Source of the DNA: CAIJXB01 sp964439595
GTDB lineage: Bacteria; Chlamydiota; Chlamydiia; Chlamydiales; Rhabdochlamydiaceae
NCBI GenBank assembly: GCA_964439595.1
Contig: CAYTOK010000001.1
Span: 1-64,000 of the forward strand
DNA length: 64,000 nt
Reading direction: 5' to 3'
This document shows positions 1 through 8,926 of the stretch, in pieces. The position numbers were made by a program, and so were the translations under genes. Under the pieces are notes generated by a model. It was not told the origin of the DNA. It saw only the letters and a program-made list of their open reading frames with translations, and ran no database searches. Position 1 is the stretch's first letter. Each line of letters starts with the position of its first letter.

Positions 1-53
1 GGTGTTACTCCTAGGATTCTAGCGGCTTCGCCGATTTTGATTAATCTATTCAT
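1..53 (-). CDS. N-terminal fragment of MerR/IS607-type HTH protein
   Basis: The minus strand from 53 to the window edge encodes MNRLIKIGEAARILGVT, the first helix-turn-helix of a MerR-like DNA-binding domain. This sequence style is typical of IS607-family serine recombinases (TnpA) and of excisionase-type HTH proteins. Only about 17 residues are visible because the gene continues beyond base 1, so the catalytic part cannot be seen. No clear ribosome-binding site precedes the ATG. It could equally be a MerR regulator; the IS607 suggestion is inference from the motif alone. Confidence 0.5.
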   Translation of the reverse strand, partial: MNRLIKIGEAARILGVT

Positions 54-55
54 AT

Positions 56-67
56 TACTATATAGTA
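56..67. promoter_or_regulatory. 12-bp perfect palindrome upstream of the HTH ORF
   Basis: TACTATATAGTA is its own reverse complement and lies 3 bases upstream of the start codon of the HTH fragment. This is where an autoregulatory operator could sit. AT-rich palindromes of this size also arise by chance, so this is a weak call. Confidence 0.25.
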
Positions 68-178
68 TCATATATAAACAGATTTAGCCAAGAAGTTAAA
101 AGCCCGTTTTTGTGTCCAACTTTTTGTCAGATCCTCATGCTATTGAGTTTATTTTAGGAGTTATTACGGTAATTGTAA

Positions 179-1156
179 CTATACTGCCTTAGTACCTTCT
201 TCAGGTAAAAGACTTACTACCTCTACCGAGGTGACAAGTGTTTCTTGAACACCCTCTTCTGCTTCAAATATTGTCCCTGAAGTGGGAGTTGCATCCATAA
301 AATTACGACCAGAAGCAACCCGTATATGGTTTTTTTCTGCCATACACCCATTTGTAGGATCAAATCCTATCCAACCCAAATAGGGAAGAAATACCTCAAC
401 CCAGGCGTGCGAAGCATCCGATTGTATTTTATTTGCATAATTGCCTCCCGTGTAGATATATCCAACACGGTACCTAGCAGCAACGCCAAGAAGCCTAGCT
501 AAACAGATAAATAAATTAGCAAAGTCTTGGCATACCCCTCTTCGATGAATAAAAACTTCATAAGGCGTTGTAAAAAGTGTAGTACTCCCTGAGGCATAGG
601 TAAACTCTCGATAAATTGTTTCGTTTATGTCTTTTAATACTTCAAAAACATCATGATTATTTTTACCTACAAAACTCATAGCATATTCAGCCAGCGCAAA
701 CAATTCCGCCTCAGGCAATTCGGGAGCTTGTAAATAGGCCTGCATCATAATACGATCCCAGGGCATCCAAATTAAAGGCATTGTTCTTGGCTGATGTAAT
801 AAATCAAGGTTTTTAGGTAATTGACTCACACTTACAATAGCCTCGCTAAGTATAGTAAATTCTCGATAGGGTTCTTTTATCTCTAAAAAAGAAGCATTAT
901 TTCCAAAAGCCCCAGTAAAATTACATACTTCAGCTTTTTGAACGGAGCAAGTAAGTTTATAATTTAACACAGACTGTGACATGTCATGCTCTGGCTGTAA
1001 GCGAAAAAGATGCTTACTATGAGAAACGGGAAGAGAATAACGATACTCCGTTTTATGCCTAACAGAAAATATAGAAGGGAGATCCTGAGAAAACGAAGTT
1101 ATAGAAAGAAACTCACTTAACGGGGTTGGCGTAGTATACGTTTGTTTTATAATCAT
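179..1156 (-). CDS. transglutaminase-like cysteine protease-fold protein
   Basis: A 325-residue protein of the bacterial transglutaminase-like superfamily. The N-terminal third resembles the beta-rich domain that precedes the catalytic core in such proteins. The core shows the expected triad: Cys209 in RRGVCQDFANLF, His250 in DASHAWVEVF and Asp266 in GWIGFDPTNG. The start at 1156 is chosen because GAGGAAACT precedes this ATG at good spacing. The open frame continues upstream to 1369, but that extension is a Thr/Lys-rich shadow of the Gln-rich gene at 1213-1356 and has no ribosome site. Members of this family act as peptidases or amidases; the substrate here is unknown. No signal peptide is evident. 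An intrinsic terminator lies just upstream, so expression may depend on read-through or a nearby promoter. Confidence 0.8.
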   Translation of the reverse strand: MIIKQTYTTPTPLSEFLSITSFSQDLPSIFSVRHKTEYRYSLPVSHSKHLFRLQPEHDMSQSVLNYKLTCSVQKAEVCNFTGAFGNNASFLEIKEPYREFTILSEAIVSVSQLPKNLDLLHQPRTMPLIWMPWDRIMMQAYLQAPELPEAELFALAEYAMSFVGKNNHDVFEVLKDINETIYREFTYASGSTTLFTTPYEVFIHRRGVCQDFANLFICLARLLGVAARYRVGYIYTGGNYANKIQSDASHAWVEVFLPYLGWIGFDPTNGCMAEKNHIRVASGRNFMDATPTSGTIFEAEEGVQETLVTSVEVVSLLPEEGTKAV

Positions 1157-1173
1157 AGTTTCCTCAAAAAATA

Positions 1174-1208
1174 AATCACCCCGTTTTTTATAAGAAAACG
1201 GGGTGATT
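1174..1208 (-). terminator. intrinsic terminator between Q-rich gene and transglutaminase gene
   Basis: A perfect 14-bp stem (1174-1187 with 1195-1208; arm AATCACCCCGTTTT) encloses a 7-nt loop. On the minus strand it is followed by a T-rich run (TTATTTTTTG). It sits immediately after the stop of the 47-residue gene, and its T-tract abuts the ribosome-binding site of the transglutaminase gene. Confidence 0.8.
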
Positions 1209-1212
1209 ACTA

Positions 1213-1356
1213 TTATTTTCTTTTTTGTGGTTGCTGAGGCTGTGGATTTTTTTGTGGTTGTTGAGGTTGTGGATTTCTTTGTGGGGACTTTTGTTGCTGT
1301 TGTTGTTGTTGTTGTTGTTGTGGTCTTTTTGGTTGTATTTCTTGTCTTTGTGCCAT
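1213..1356 (-). CDS. small Gln/Pro-rich protein (47 aa)
   Basis: ATG at 1356 with GGAG 7 bases upstream opens a 47-residue protein. It begins MAQRQEIQPKRP, continues with ten consecutive Gln, then has Pro-Gln repeats of the type NPQPQQPQK, and ends in KRK. It has no hydrophobic segment and is strongly basic and hydrophilic, so it is probably disordered. The gene ends in TAA and is followed directly by a strong intrinsic terminator, which supports a real separate transcription unit. A longer frame through the same bases (Thr-rich) lacks a ribosome site. I do not recognise a family. The CAA-repeat tract could expand or contract by slippage. The function is unknown; a small nucleic-acid- or RNA-binding role is conceivable from its charge, but that is speculation. 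Confidence 0.65.
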   Translation of the reverse strand: MAQRQEIQPKRPQQQQQQQQQQKSPQRNPQPQQPQKNPQPQQPQKRK

Positions 1357-1464
1357 GATTTATCTCCATTAATAACTAATTTTGTAATACTTGCAAAATA
1401 AACAGCTCGACGCAGAACTGTCTATTAACTTCAATATAACAATACTATTATTATAAATCAAATT

Positions 1465-3447
1465 TTAATTACTACTTAGTAATCTTAAACTTTGATAATG
1501 CTTAAGAAGATCTCTAAAGTGTGTGGCATCCTCAAACCTGAGCTCTTTAGCTGCCTTTTTCATGAAAAATTCAGTTTCTTTAATCTTTTTTTCTATCTCT
1601 TTTTCAGTTAAAAGAGGAGATTCTGCTGTTTCTATAACAGGGAGGGGCTCTCCAAAAGTTTGGTGTAAATCTTCTAGCAAATCTCTTTTTACCGTCCTTG
1701 GAATAATGTTATGTTCTTGATTATAATCCTTTTGTATCTGTCTTCTTTTTTGTGTGATTTGAAGCGTATTTTTAATAGCTGTAGTCATTTTATCTGCATA
1801 CATAATAACGCGCCCTTCACTATTTCTAGCTGCCCGGCCACAATTTTGAATTAAGGCTGTTTCACTGCGAAGAAAACCCTCTTTGTCTGCATCAAGAATC
1901 GCAACAAGAGAAACCTCAGGAATATCCAGTCCCTCTCTAAGTAAATTAACACCGACTAAGACATCAAAAATACCCTTACGCAGCTCGTTGATAATTTGTA
2001 CACGCTCGAGCGTGTCAATATCAGAGTGAAGATACTTTGCCTTAACTCCTATTTCATTAAGATACCTAGAAAGGTCTTCTGCTAATTTCTTAGTTAATGT
2101 GGTAACAAGAACTCTCCCTTCTCTAGCCTTTTCTTTTCTAATCTCTTCTAAAGCATCATCTACTTGAGAAGCTGCAGGACGAATTTCAATTTCAGGATCT
2201 AAAAGACCCGTTGGGCGAATCTCTTGTTTTATAACTTCCCCTCCGGCCTCTTCTATCTCAAACGATGCGGGGGTAGCTGAAACATAGATCACCTGATGCA
2301 TTCTTTGATAAAATTCTTGAAACTGCAAGGGCCTATTATCAAAAGCAGAAGGGAGCCTAAATCCAAACTCCACAAGAGCCTGCTTTCTAGCTCTATCTCC
2401 GTTGTACATAGCATGCACTTGGGGCAGGGTCTGATGTGATTCATCCACCACTAGAAGATAATCTGAAGGGAAGTAGTCAATTAAACAAGGGGCAGGTTCT
2501 CCCTCTTTTCTTTTGCTAAAATGGCGAGAGTAGTTTTCAATACCCTTACAAAACCCAATTTCTTTAATCATTTCCTTATCATGAGCTGTTCTTTCTTGAA
2601 TTCTTTGCTTTTCTATAAACCTATCTTGCTTTTCAAAAAAAGAAATCCGTTCTTCTAGCTCTTTTCCAATACTTTCTAAGGCCATTTCTCTTACAGATTC
2701 CGGGGTTACGTGGTGGGAACTTGGAAAAATAGTCATTTCCTCCACTTTTCTTCTGACGCGCCCGGTTAATGGATCTATCTCTACAATACGATCTATTTCA
2801 TCACCAAAAAACTCAATACGATAGGCTAAATCCTCTTCGTAAGCAGGCATGACATCAAGAACATCTCCCTTTGAACGAAATGTTGATCTGACAAGCTCAT
2901 ATTCATTTCTTTTATACTGCATTTCTACAAGATGAAGTAATACCTCGTCTCTTTTCTTTATGTCACCGACCTTTAGCTGGAGCTTCATTTGAAGGTAGTA
3001 CTCAGGAGTTCCTAGTCCATAAATACAAGAAACAGAAGAAACAATAATAACATCGCTTCTTTCAAGCAAAGAGCGCGTGGCAGAAAGCCTCATTCTGTCA
3101 ATTTGGTCATTAATAGCCAGGTCTTTTTCTATATAGGTGTCAGTCCTTGCTATATATGCTTCAGGTTGATAATAGTCGTAATAAGAAACAAAATACTCCA
3201 CTGCGTTATTGGGGAAAAAACTCTTAAACTCCTGATATAGCTGAGCTGCTAATGTCTTATTGTGCGCTAAAATAAGGGTCGGTTTTTGCACTTTTGCAAT
3301 CACATTAGCAATGGTAAATGTTTTACCTGAGCCAGTAATTCCCAAAAGAACCTGTGAACGCCTTCCTTCCACAATGCCTTCTACTAATTTTTCTATAGCG
3401 GCTGGCTGATCTCCTTTTGGCTCAAAAGATGTCTTAAGCTGAAACAT
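1465..3447 (-). CDS. uvrB: UvrABC system protein B
   Basis: The helicase-like damage-verification subunit of nucleotide excision repair; it receives damaged DNA from UvrA and recruits UvrC. The 660 residues match the usual length. Visible are the Walker A GITGSGKT near residue 36, the beta-hairpin signature YYDYYQPEAYIARTDTYIEKD, the DESHQTLPQ box, the ATPASFE motif VI region, NCGRAARN, and a C-terminal UVR motif (about 618-655) for UvrC contact. The ATG has AGGA upstream, which falls in the last codons of the following-strand neighbour tyrP. tyrP ends 6 bases before this start, so tyrP-uvrB is probably one transcript reading leftward. Confidence 0.97.
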   Translation of the reverse strand: MFQLKTSFEPKGDQPAAIEKLVEGIVEGRRSQVLLGITGSGKTFTIANVIAKVQKPTLILAHNKTLAAQLYQEFKSFFPNNAVEYFVSYYDYYQPEAYIARTDTYIEKDLAINDQIDRMRLSATRSLLERSDVIIVSSVSCIYGLGTPEYYLQMKLQLKVGDIKKRDEVLLHLVEMQYKRNEYELVRSTFRSKGDVLDVMPAYEEDLAYRIEFFGDEIDRIVEIDPLTGRVRRKVEEMTIFPSSHHVTPESVREMALESIGKELEERISFFEKQDRFIEKQRIQERTAHDKEMIKEIGFCKGIENYSRHFSKRKEGEPAPCLIDYFPSDYLLVVDESHQTLPQVHAMYNGDRARKQALVEFGFRLPSAFDNRPLQFQEFYQRMHQVIYVSATPASFEIEEAGGEVIKQEIRPTGLLDPEIEIRPAASQVDDALEEIRKEKAREGRVLVTTLTKKLAEDLSRYLNEIGVKAKYLHSDIDTLERVQIINELRKGIFDVLVGVNLLREGLDIPEVSLVAILDADKEGFLRSETALIQNCGRAARNSEGRVIMYADKMTTAIKNTLQITQKRRQIQKDYNQEHNIIPRTVKRDLLEDLHQTFGEPLPVIETAESPLLTEKEIEKKIKETEFFMKKAAKELRFEDATHFRDLLKHYQSLRLLSSN

Positions 3448-3453
3448 AAAATC

Positions 3454-4659
3454 CTATAAGTATGAAGCTATATATTTCTGAAACCATCCAAGCTTTACCG
3501 CTACATTACTAAAAGCAATTAAAGTAAATAAAAAGATCACAACGTAAACAAATACTTTACCCCAAAAATTTCGATACCAAGAGTGTGTTTTTATACGCAA
3601 AGCCATTAGTGAAGGAATAACGCCTAAAAGGATCGCCACAAAAGCTCCCCCGTATTCAAGAGCTGCATAAAAGCCTTTTTGATAAGAAAAAACAAAGACT
3701 AGTGGGGGAATAAACGTAAGAGCAATAGCCATAAGCTTACCTTCCCAGCTTTTTTTAAGCTTTAACCCATCTCGTAAAAAATCAGATAGACTAAGCGCGA
3801 TACCAAGAAAGGATGTAATAACAGCAAAAAAAGAAAAAAAGCGAACAGTTGATCCTAGCCAACTTACACCTAAAGATATTGCTAAGGGCTCTGAAGCAGG
3901 TGCCCCTTGGCTCCAAGCAGCAACAAGGGAAGGAAAAGGCACGGCTCCAAGGACAATACACTGCCAAAGGACATACACGATAAAAGGAATAATACTTCCT
4001 ACAAGAATAGTCTTACGAAGAAGTTTTTCATCATGGTCCATATACGTTGTCAAAGAAGGAATAATAATATGGTATCCAAAAGAAGTAATAATAATCGGAA
4101 CAGCTAAAAGACTTGCCGAAAAATCCACATGAAAAAAACGGGAAATCTCTATATGTTGAGGGACAATCCCAACAATCAGAAAATAAGAACCAATTAACCC
4201 AATCATGAGAATGCGGTTAAAATAGTCAATTCCACGTGTTCCAAAATAAAGACACCCTCCAAAACAAATAGGGAGAAAAAAAGAGGCTATAATAGGCGAT
4301 AAAGGGGCATGAAAAACTGACTCAAAAGCAAGAGAAAATAAGGGAGCACATGCAGCGAGATATGCAGCTAAAAGAGAATACAAAAGAAGTAAATATAAAA
4401 ACCAAGAAGTGATTTTACCCCACTTTCCCAAGGTTCTTTCTACCATAGAAATAAAATTAGGCTCACCTCTTACCTTTAAGTTTACATCAAGAAAAAAATT
4501 AGCCGAAATAAACATAAGGCCCCATACAAAAACAAATACCAAAAAAGAAGGAATAAACCCCCCAAAAGCAGTAATGACGGGAAGAGCTAACATACCAGCT
4601 CCAATAGATGTCCCTGCAATAAGGAGAACCCCTCCTACAAATCGACTATATTTTTTCAT
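3454..4659 (-). CDS. tyrP: aromatic amino acid (tyrosine) transporter, copy nearer uvrB
   Basis: A 401-residue inner-membrane carrier of the hydroxy/aromatic amino acid permease (HAAAP) family. It opens with the signature GTSIGAGMLALPVITA in TM1, and about 11 hydrophobic helices follow. It is homologous along its whole length to the product of 4866-6098. Tandem tyrP copies are also known in Chlamydia, where copy number varies between strains. The likely substrate is tyrosine or tryptophan taken from the host. The upstream 206-bp gap separates it from the second copy and could hold its own promoter. Substrate specificity is inferred from the family. Confidence 0.88.
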   Translation of the reverse strand: MKKYSRFVGGVLLIAGTSIGAGMLALPVITAFGGFIPSFLVFVFVWGLMFISANFFLDVNLKVRGEPNFISMVERTLGKWGKITSWFLYLLLLYSLLAAYLAACAPLFSLAFESVFHAPLSPIIASFFLPICFGGCLYFGTRGIDYFNRILMIGLIGSYFLIVGIVPQHIEISRFFHVDFSASLLAVPIIITSFGYHIIIPSLTTYMDHDEKLLRKTILVGSIIPFIVYVLWQCIVLGAVPFPSLVAAWSQGAPASEPLAISLGVSWLGSTVRFFSFFAVITSFLGIALSLSDFLRDGLKLKKSWEGKLMAIALTFIPPLVFVFSYQKGFYAALEYGGAFVAILLGVIPSLMALRIKTHSWYRNFWGKVFVYVVIFLFTLIAFSNVAVKLGWFQKYIASYL

Positions 4660-4865
4660 GAAAAACCACCCACCCCTATTATTGCTTTTAACTACTCAAA
4701 AAAATCTAAGAGCCTTCTATAACCAAATGAGAAAATAAAAATTCTAACAAAAAAAACCATTTATTTGCATTTAATTTTTATATAAGAAACAAAGGGAAAG
4801 CTGTAAAATTTTATCTAGTATTAGATTTATGAAACACACAAATAAAACCATTAAAATATTTTAAG

Positions 4866-6098
4866 CTATTTCCTTAGAACGCTAAAAACATCGCATAAAA
4901 TAAGAACTTCAAAAAGGAAAATACTTATCGAAAAAGCTAAAATAGAGAGAAGAATGCTCTTACCTCCGGGCAATTTATACGAAACAGAACTTTTTTTATG
5001 GTAACGACCAACCCATACCGTAAAAACAGGAATTATACCAAAAAGAAGAACGGCGCAAATACCACCAGCAAAATCTAATGCTTTAAAAAATAGCTTAGGA
5101 TAAATAACAGACAAAAGAAGGGGGGGAGTTAATGCTAAAAAGCAAAGAAATCCATTTTCTTTTTTCTCTGAAGAGATTTTAAAACCATCAGCTAAAAAAT
5201 GCACAAAACTTAAAGCCTGCGCTAAAAAAGAAGTCAATATAGCAAAAAAAGCAAGGCCCTGAGCTAAAATCTGAATCCAGGTTGATCCTATAATAGAAGA
5301 AAGAGCTTGGGAACCTTCTTGATCTTGCCTGTAGCTTTCTAAAAGGCCGTGGCTGCCTCCCAAAGGAACTATACCTAAAACTAAAATTTCCCATAAGACA
5401 TAGATGCAAAAAGCAAATAAACCACCTATGAAGATGGATTTTCGAACTTTCTTTAAGTCTTTATGAAAATAAGCCGTTAGGCTAGGAACCATATTATGAA
5501 AACCAAAAGAAGTAATTAAAATAGGTAAAGCAAAAAAAGAAAGAGTAAAATGAGAACGAGCTAAAAGCTTTGGTTCAATATACCTAGAACCAATCAACAC
5601 AAGAGATAAAAAGAAAAAGATCTTTCCAACCATAAGCACTCGATTCCATAAATCAACCCGCCGAGTGCCCCTATAGACAACTAATCCAAAAAGAACAACA
5701 AAAAGAACACTTCCCATCCAAGGAGAAAAATTAACACCATAAAAATTTTGAATAAGAGAAGAAAAAAGTCCTCCGCTGGCTGAAATATACGCTACAAGAA
5801 GAGCATAAAAAAGAAACAAATAGGTAATTAAACAAAGATTTTTTCCCCACTTACCTAGAGCATGCTCGACCATAGAAAGAAGATTTACCTGTTTAGGAAA
5901 CCAACTATTAGCCTCCACAAGTAAAAGACTTGTTGTCGTCATAAAAGCCCAGGCTACAACAAACATAACAAGGGCAGGTCCAAGTCCAGCAAGCCCAGAC
6001 AAAATAGGAAGCCCGAGCATTCCGGCGCCCACACAACTTCCCGTAATAAGAAGAGCTCCTCCAAATACAGAACCTGATTTCTTATTACCTAAACTCAT
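4866..6098 (-). CDS. tyrP: aromatic amino acid (tyrosine) transporter, copy nearer thyX
   Basis: A 410-residue HAAAP-family permease with the TM1 signature GSCVGAGMLGLPILSG and about 11 predicted membrane helices. The ATG overlaps the TGA stop of thyX (ATGA), with GGGGGA as ribosome site, so it is translationally coupled to thyX. The two tandem permeases share the motif RGTRRVD / FGTRGID and the sequence ITSFGFHNMVPSLTAY / ITSFGYHIIIPSLTTY, but differ enough that the duplication is old. This suggests partitioned substrates, for example Tyr versus Trp. That partition is inference. Confidence 0.88.
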   Translation of the reverse strand: MSLGNKKSGSVFGGALLITGSCVGAGMLGLPILSGLAGLGPALVMFVVAWAFMTTTSLLLVEANSWFPKQVNLLSMVEHALGKWGKNLCLITYLFLFYALLVAYISASGGLFSSLIQNFYGVNFSPWMGSVLFVVLFGLVVYRGTRRVDLWNRVLMVGKIFFFLSLVLIGSRYIEPKLLARSHFTLSFFALPILITSFGFHNMVPSLTAYFHKDLKKVRKSIFIGGLFAFCIYVLWEILVLGIVPLGGSHGLLESYRQDQEGSQALSSIIGSTWIQILAQGLAFFAILTSFLAQALSFVHFLADGFKISSEKKENGFLCFLALTPPLLLSVIYPKLFFKALDFAGGICAVLLFGIIPVFTVWVGRYHKKSSVSYKLPGGKSILLSILAFSISIFLFEVLILCDVFSVLRK

Positions 6099-7747
6099 AA
6101 CCCATATCCCCCTCTAGACTGTATTTTCTCTGCCGTACGAATCTCTTGCCCAAGCCTTCCAAGCTCATAGCCATCATAATCTACAAACTTGAAGAACCTC
6201 TCAAAAATAGGGAAAACATCAACCACCTGTTTAGCCATTTCTTGTGCTATATATCTATAAGCCGGATGTCCTGCAGGAGAAGATCTTAATTCGCAAATCC
6301 ATTGAAGCTGTCTTAGATTTACATGAAAATACCAATGAATATTGTATCCCATAGGAACAACATACTGCGCTTCTTCAGGAAGTTCTCTTGCAATAATATC
6401 ATAGGCTTTTTGAGCTTGGATCATTGCATCCTTATATCTTTCTTCCATGTCCGTTCCCACAATCTCACTAGGAATATAATACCCATAGTTACAGGTAAGA
6501 AGCTGTCTTTCTTGAGTAAGAATGCGGTGTCTTTGTAAATCTCTATAGATCCCAAAGTCTGCCACTATTTCAAAAGTAAAATAAGCATGCTCTAAAGCCC
6601 TTGGAGACTTGTGCCTTCTATTTTCTCTAAAACAACTAGCCGCATCTAAAATCCTACCGAGATCTTCAGGAGGAAGTCCTTGGCAATATTCTTTGATTTC
6701 ATGAAGGCCTCCCTCTGATTGACCAAATAAGATAGCTGCAGCCACTTTGTAGGGGGCCTCAGGGTCATGACTGATCAATCTAACACCCAAATGTTCCATT
6801 TTTTCTAAAGAAGAGGTGTACTTTTCTGCTAAAATTTTAATGTCACTTTGCATTTGTTCTTGATAATCGGAAAAGCTATGTTGATATTTACTAGAGAGCT
6901 CTGCTCTACGAATAAAAGAGGGGATAACCTTAGAAAGTTCTGTAAAACTTTTTTTTCCGATATCCTGCATTTCTACCAAATTATGGCTATTTAACTTCTG
7001 AATAAGCTGCTCAAAAAAGCGCCCGTTAGCATAAAGGCCCATGTTAGTCAGCGCGCTAGCCGGTAAAAGCCCTCTTAAGCAATCTAAAACTTTAGCTCTT
7101 AAAGCCGCTGTATAAGCAACCTTAGAAACATCGTGCTCTTTAGGGAATTTTTTCTCCATAAGCTCTGTCAAAGGAGCTATAAGCTGAGAATATGTGTCAA
7201 AAAGATTGTTACATGTTAAAATATACAAGTCTCTATAGGCAGAAGTCATTAAAATAGACTCCTGATAAAAAAGATACTGTCCGTCAATTTTCTGATCAAA
7301 ATAAATATATCTTGTAGATTTTTCTAAAGGAGATCCTCCTACACGAGAATCCTCTATTATTTTTGCAGCAATCATCGATATGTTCTCTAAAGCAAGATGC
7401 GCTCCACCAAGCTCTCCGATAGAATCATCTCCATAACCGTCCAAAATACGATCATAAAAATTTTGTGCTTTTTTTACAGCAATGAGCTGATCTTCTGCCG
7501 CTTGCTGATCTTCTGATTTATCAGAAGATCCTACAATAGCGTTAAAAGAAGTTTCCTCATTTAGAACAAATTCTTTTAAAAGCAAAGATCTAAGGCCTAG
7601 ACTAGAGCGTGAATACCTAGAAAACAAAGCACCTTTTATCACTTCCGGAAGGTTGCGAAGGCCAAAAATATTAGAGGTTGTGTTAGTAACATAGCGATTC
7701 AAAATTTTAATCTGCCCTTCTGTAAACTCTTCGTATCTATCTTGCAT
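6095..7747 (-). CDS. thyX: flavin-dependent thymidylate synthase, tandem-domain form
   Basis: Makes dTMP from dUMP using FAD and methylene-tetrahydrofolate. The 550 residues are about twice the usual ThyX length, and two ThyX-like halves are visible. The N-terminal half has SPLEKSTRYIYFD, resembling the Ser...RY end of the ThyX motif. The C-terminal half has LQRHRILTQERQLLT, carrying the RHR start of the motif but Thr where Ser is usual. Chlamydial ThyX proteins have this double-length architecture, and thyX stands beside hemB in Chlamydia. The ATG is preceded by GGAGAG. The divergent partner hemB starts 112 bases away. The two halves may form one composite active site (inference). Confidence 0.9.
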   Translation of the reverse strand: MQDRYEEFTEGQIKILNRYVTNTTSNIFGLRNLPEVIKGALFSRYSRSSLGLRSLLLKEFVLNEETSFNAIVGSSDKSEDQQAAEDQLIAVKKAQNFYDRILDGYGDDSIGELGGAHLALENISMIAAKIIEDSRVGGSPLEKSTRYIYFDQKIDGQYLFYQESILMTSAYRDLYILTCNNLFDTYSQLIAPLTELMEKKFPKEHDVSKVAYTAALRAKVLDCLRGLLPASALTNMGLYANGRFFEQLIQKLNSHNLVEMQDIGKKSFTELSKVIPSFIRRAELSSKYQHSFSDYQEQMQSDIKILAEKYTSSLEKMEHLGVRLISHDPEAPYKVAAAILFGQSEGGLHEIKEYCQGLPPEDLGRILDAASCFRENRRHKSPRALEHAYFTFEIVADFGIYRDLQRHRILTQERQLLTCNYGYYIPSEIVGTDMEERYKDAMIQAQKAYDIIARELPEEAQYVVPMGYNIHWYFHVNLRQLQWICELRSSPAGHPAYRYIAQEMAKQVVDVFPIFERFFKFVDYDGYELGRLGQEIRTAEKIQSRGGYGL

Positions 7748-7859
7748 TTTCTTCTCTCCGAGTATAAGCTATATTTCTTTTATTCCTTTTTCCTTGAACT
7801 AAAAAATTGCCGTTGTTTTAATCTTAAACGATTACACAACAAAAAAAAAGAATTTTCTT

Positions 7860-8825
7860 ATGCTAGAAAGACCTCGAAGAAATAGACAGTCAGAATCGAT
7901 CCGAAACCTATGTCAAGAAACCTTCCTTAGCCCTTCTGATTTTATTATGCCTTTCTTTGTTCTTAAAGGAAAAAATCAAAAAGAAGAAAATAAGAACCTT
8001 CCGGGGCTATCCAAATTATCTAAAGAGGAAATTGTCAAAAGTGCTGAAGCTCTCCATAAAAAAGGAGTCCCTGGTGTTCTTCTTTTTCCGGGAGAATGCA
8101 TAAAAGATCAACAGGGAAAAGAAGCGCTTTCTCCACACGGAGCTGTACCAGAAGCTGTCCGTCTACTAAAAAAGGAAATTCCTTCTCTTTGTGTAATGTG
8201 CGATGTCGCCTTAGATCCTTATACAACACACGGCCATGATGGGATTGTTGATAGTAACGGGTACGTTTTAAATGATGAAACAGTAAAAACCCTAACACAA
8301 ATGTCTCTATTACTAGCAGAAAGTGGAGCCGACTTCATCGCTCCTTCTGACATGATGGACGGAAGAGTGAAGGCTATTAGAGAAATTCTAGATATAAATA
8401 GCTATACTAATGTAGGGATTCTCTCTTATACAGCCAAATATGCCTCCTCGCTTTACGGTCCTTTTAGAGATACTTTAGGCTCTAAACTCCAATTCGGTGA
8501 TAAAAAAAGTTATCAAATGAACCCGGCAAATAAACGAGAAGCAGTGCGAGAAGCAATGCTTGATGAAAAAGAAGGAGCTGACGCCCTTATGATCAAACCG
8601 GCGCTCTTCTATCTCGATGTCATTGCTAAAATAAGAGAAACAACCTCTCTTCCTCTCTGCGCTTACCATGTTAGCGGCGAATACGCCATGGTAATGGCGG
8701 CTCACAAAGAAGGATATCTAGATGCCGACAAAACATTTTTAGAAGCATTCCTTAGCATTAAAAGAGCTGGCGCAGACTTTATGATTAGCTACGCTTTGCC
8801 TAGAATCCTAGAGAAATTATGTTAA
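7860..8825 (+). CDS. hemB: delta-aminolevulinic acid dehydratase (porphobilinogen synthase)
   Basis: Condenses two 5-aminolevulinate molecules to porphobilinogen in haem synthesis. The 321 residues are of normal length. Schiff-base lysines are visible at K193 (SYTAKYASS) and K246 (DALMIKPAL). The metal-binding segment at 115-127 is DVALDPYTTHGHD: the three cysteines of zinc enzymes are replaced by Ala/Asp. This marks the magnesium-dependent (Pseudomonas/Bradyrhizobium-like) type. The ribosome site is weak, as is common here. It is divergent from thyX and convergent with the AAA ATPase gene. Confidence 0.96.
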   Translation: MLERPRRNRQSESIRNLCQETFLSPSDFIMPFFVLKGKNQKEENKNLPGLSKLSKEEIVKSAEALHKKGVPGVLLFPGECIKDQQGKEALSPHGAVPEAVRLLKKEIPSLCVMCDVALDPYTTHGHDGIVDSNGYVLNDETVKTLTQMSLLLAESGADFIAPSDMMDGRVKAIREILDINSYTNVGILSYTAKYASSLYGPFRDTLGSKLQFGDKKSYQMNPANKREAVREAMLDEKEGADALMIKPALFYLDVIAKIRETTSLPLCAYHVSGEYAMVMAAHKEGYLDADKTFLEAFLSIKRAGADFMISYALPRILEKLC

Positions 8826-8926
8826 AAGGATAATTTCACTGCTTCTACCCCCCATTTTCAGGCAATTTTGAAGAAATTAACCTGGGTATTTTCTGCAAAA
8901 ACATACCATCTAACTTTTACAAGGAG

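Noticed and set aside
1157..1369. Thr/Lys-rich N-terminal extension of the transglutaminase frame
   Set aside because: No ribosome site at 1369; it crosses an intrinsic terminator and is the shadow of the CAA-repeat gene read in another frame.
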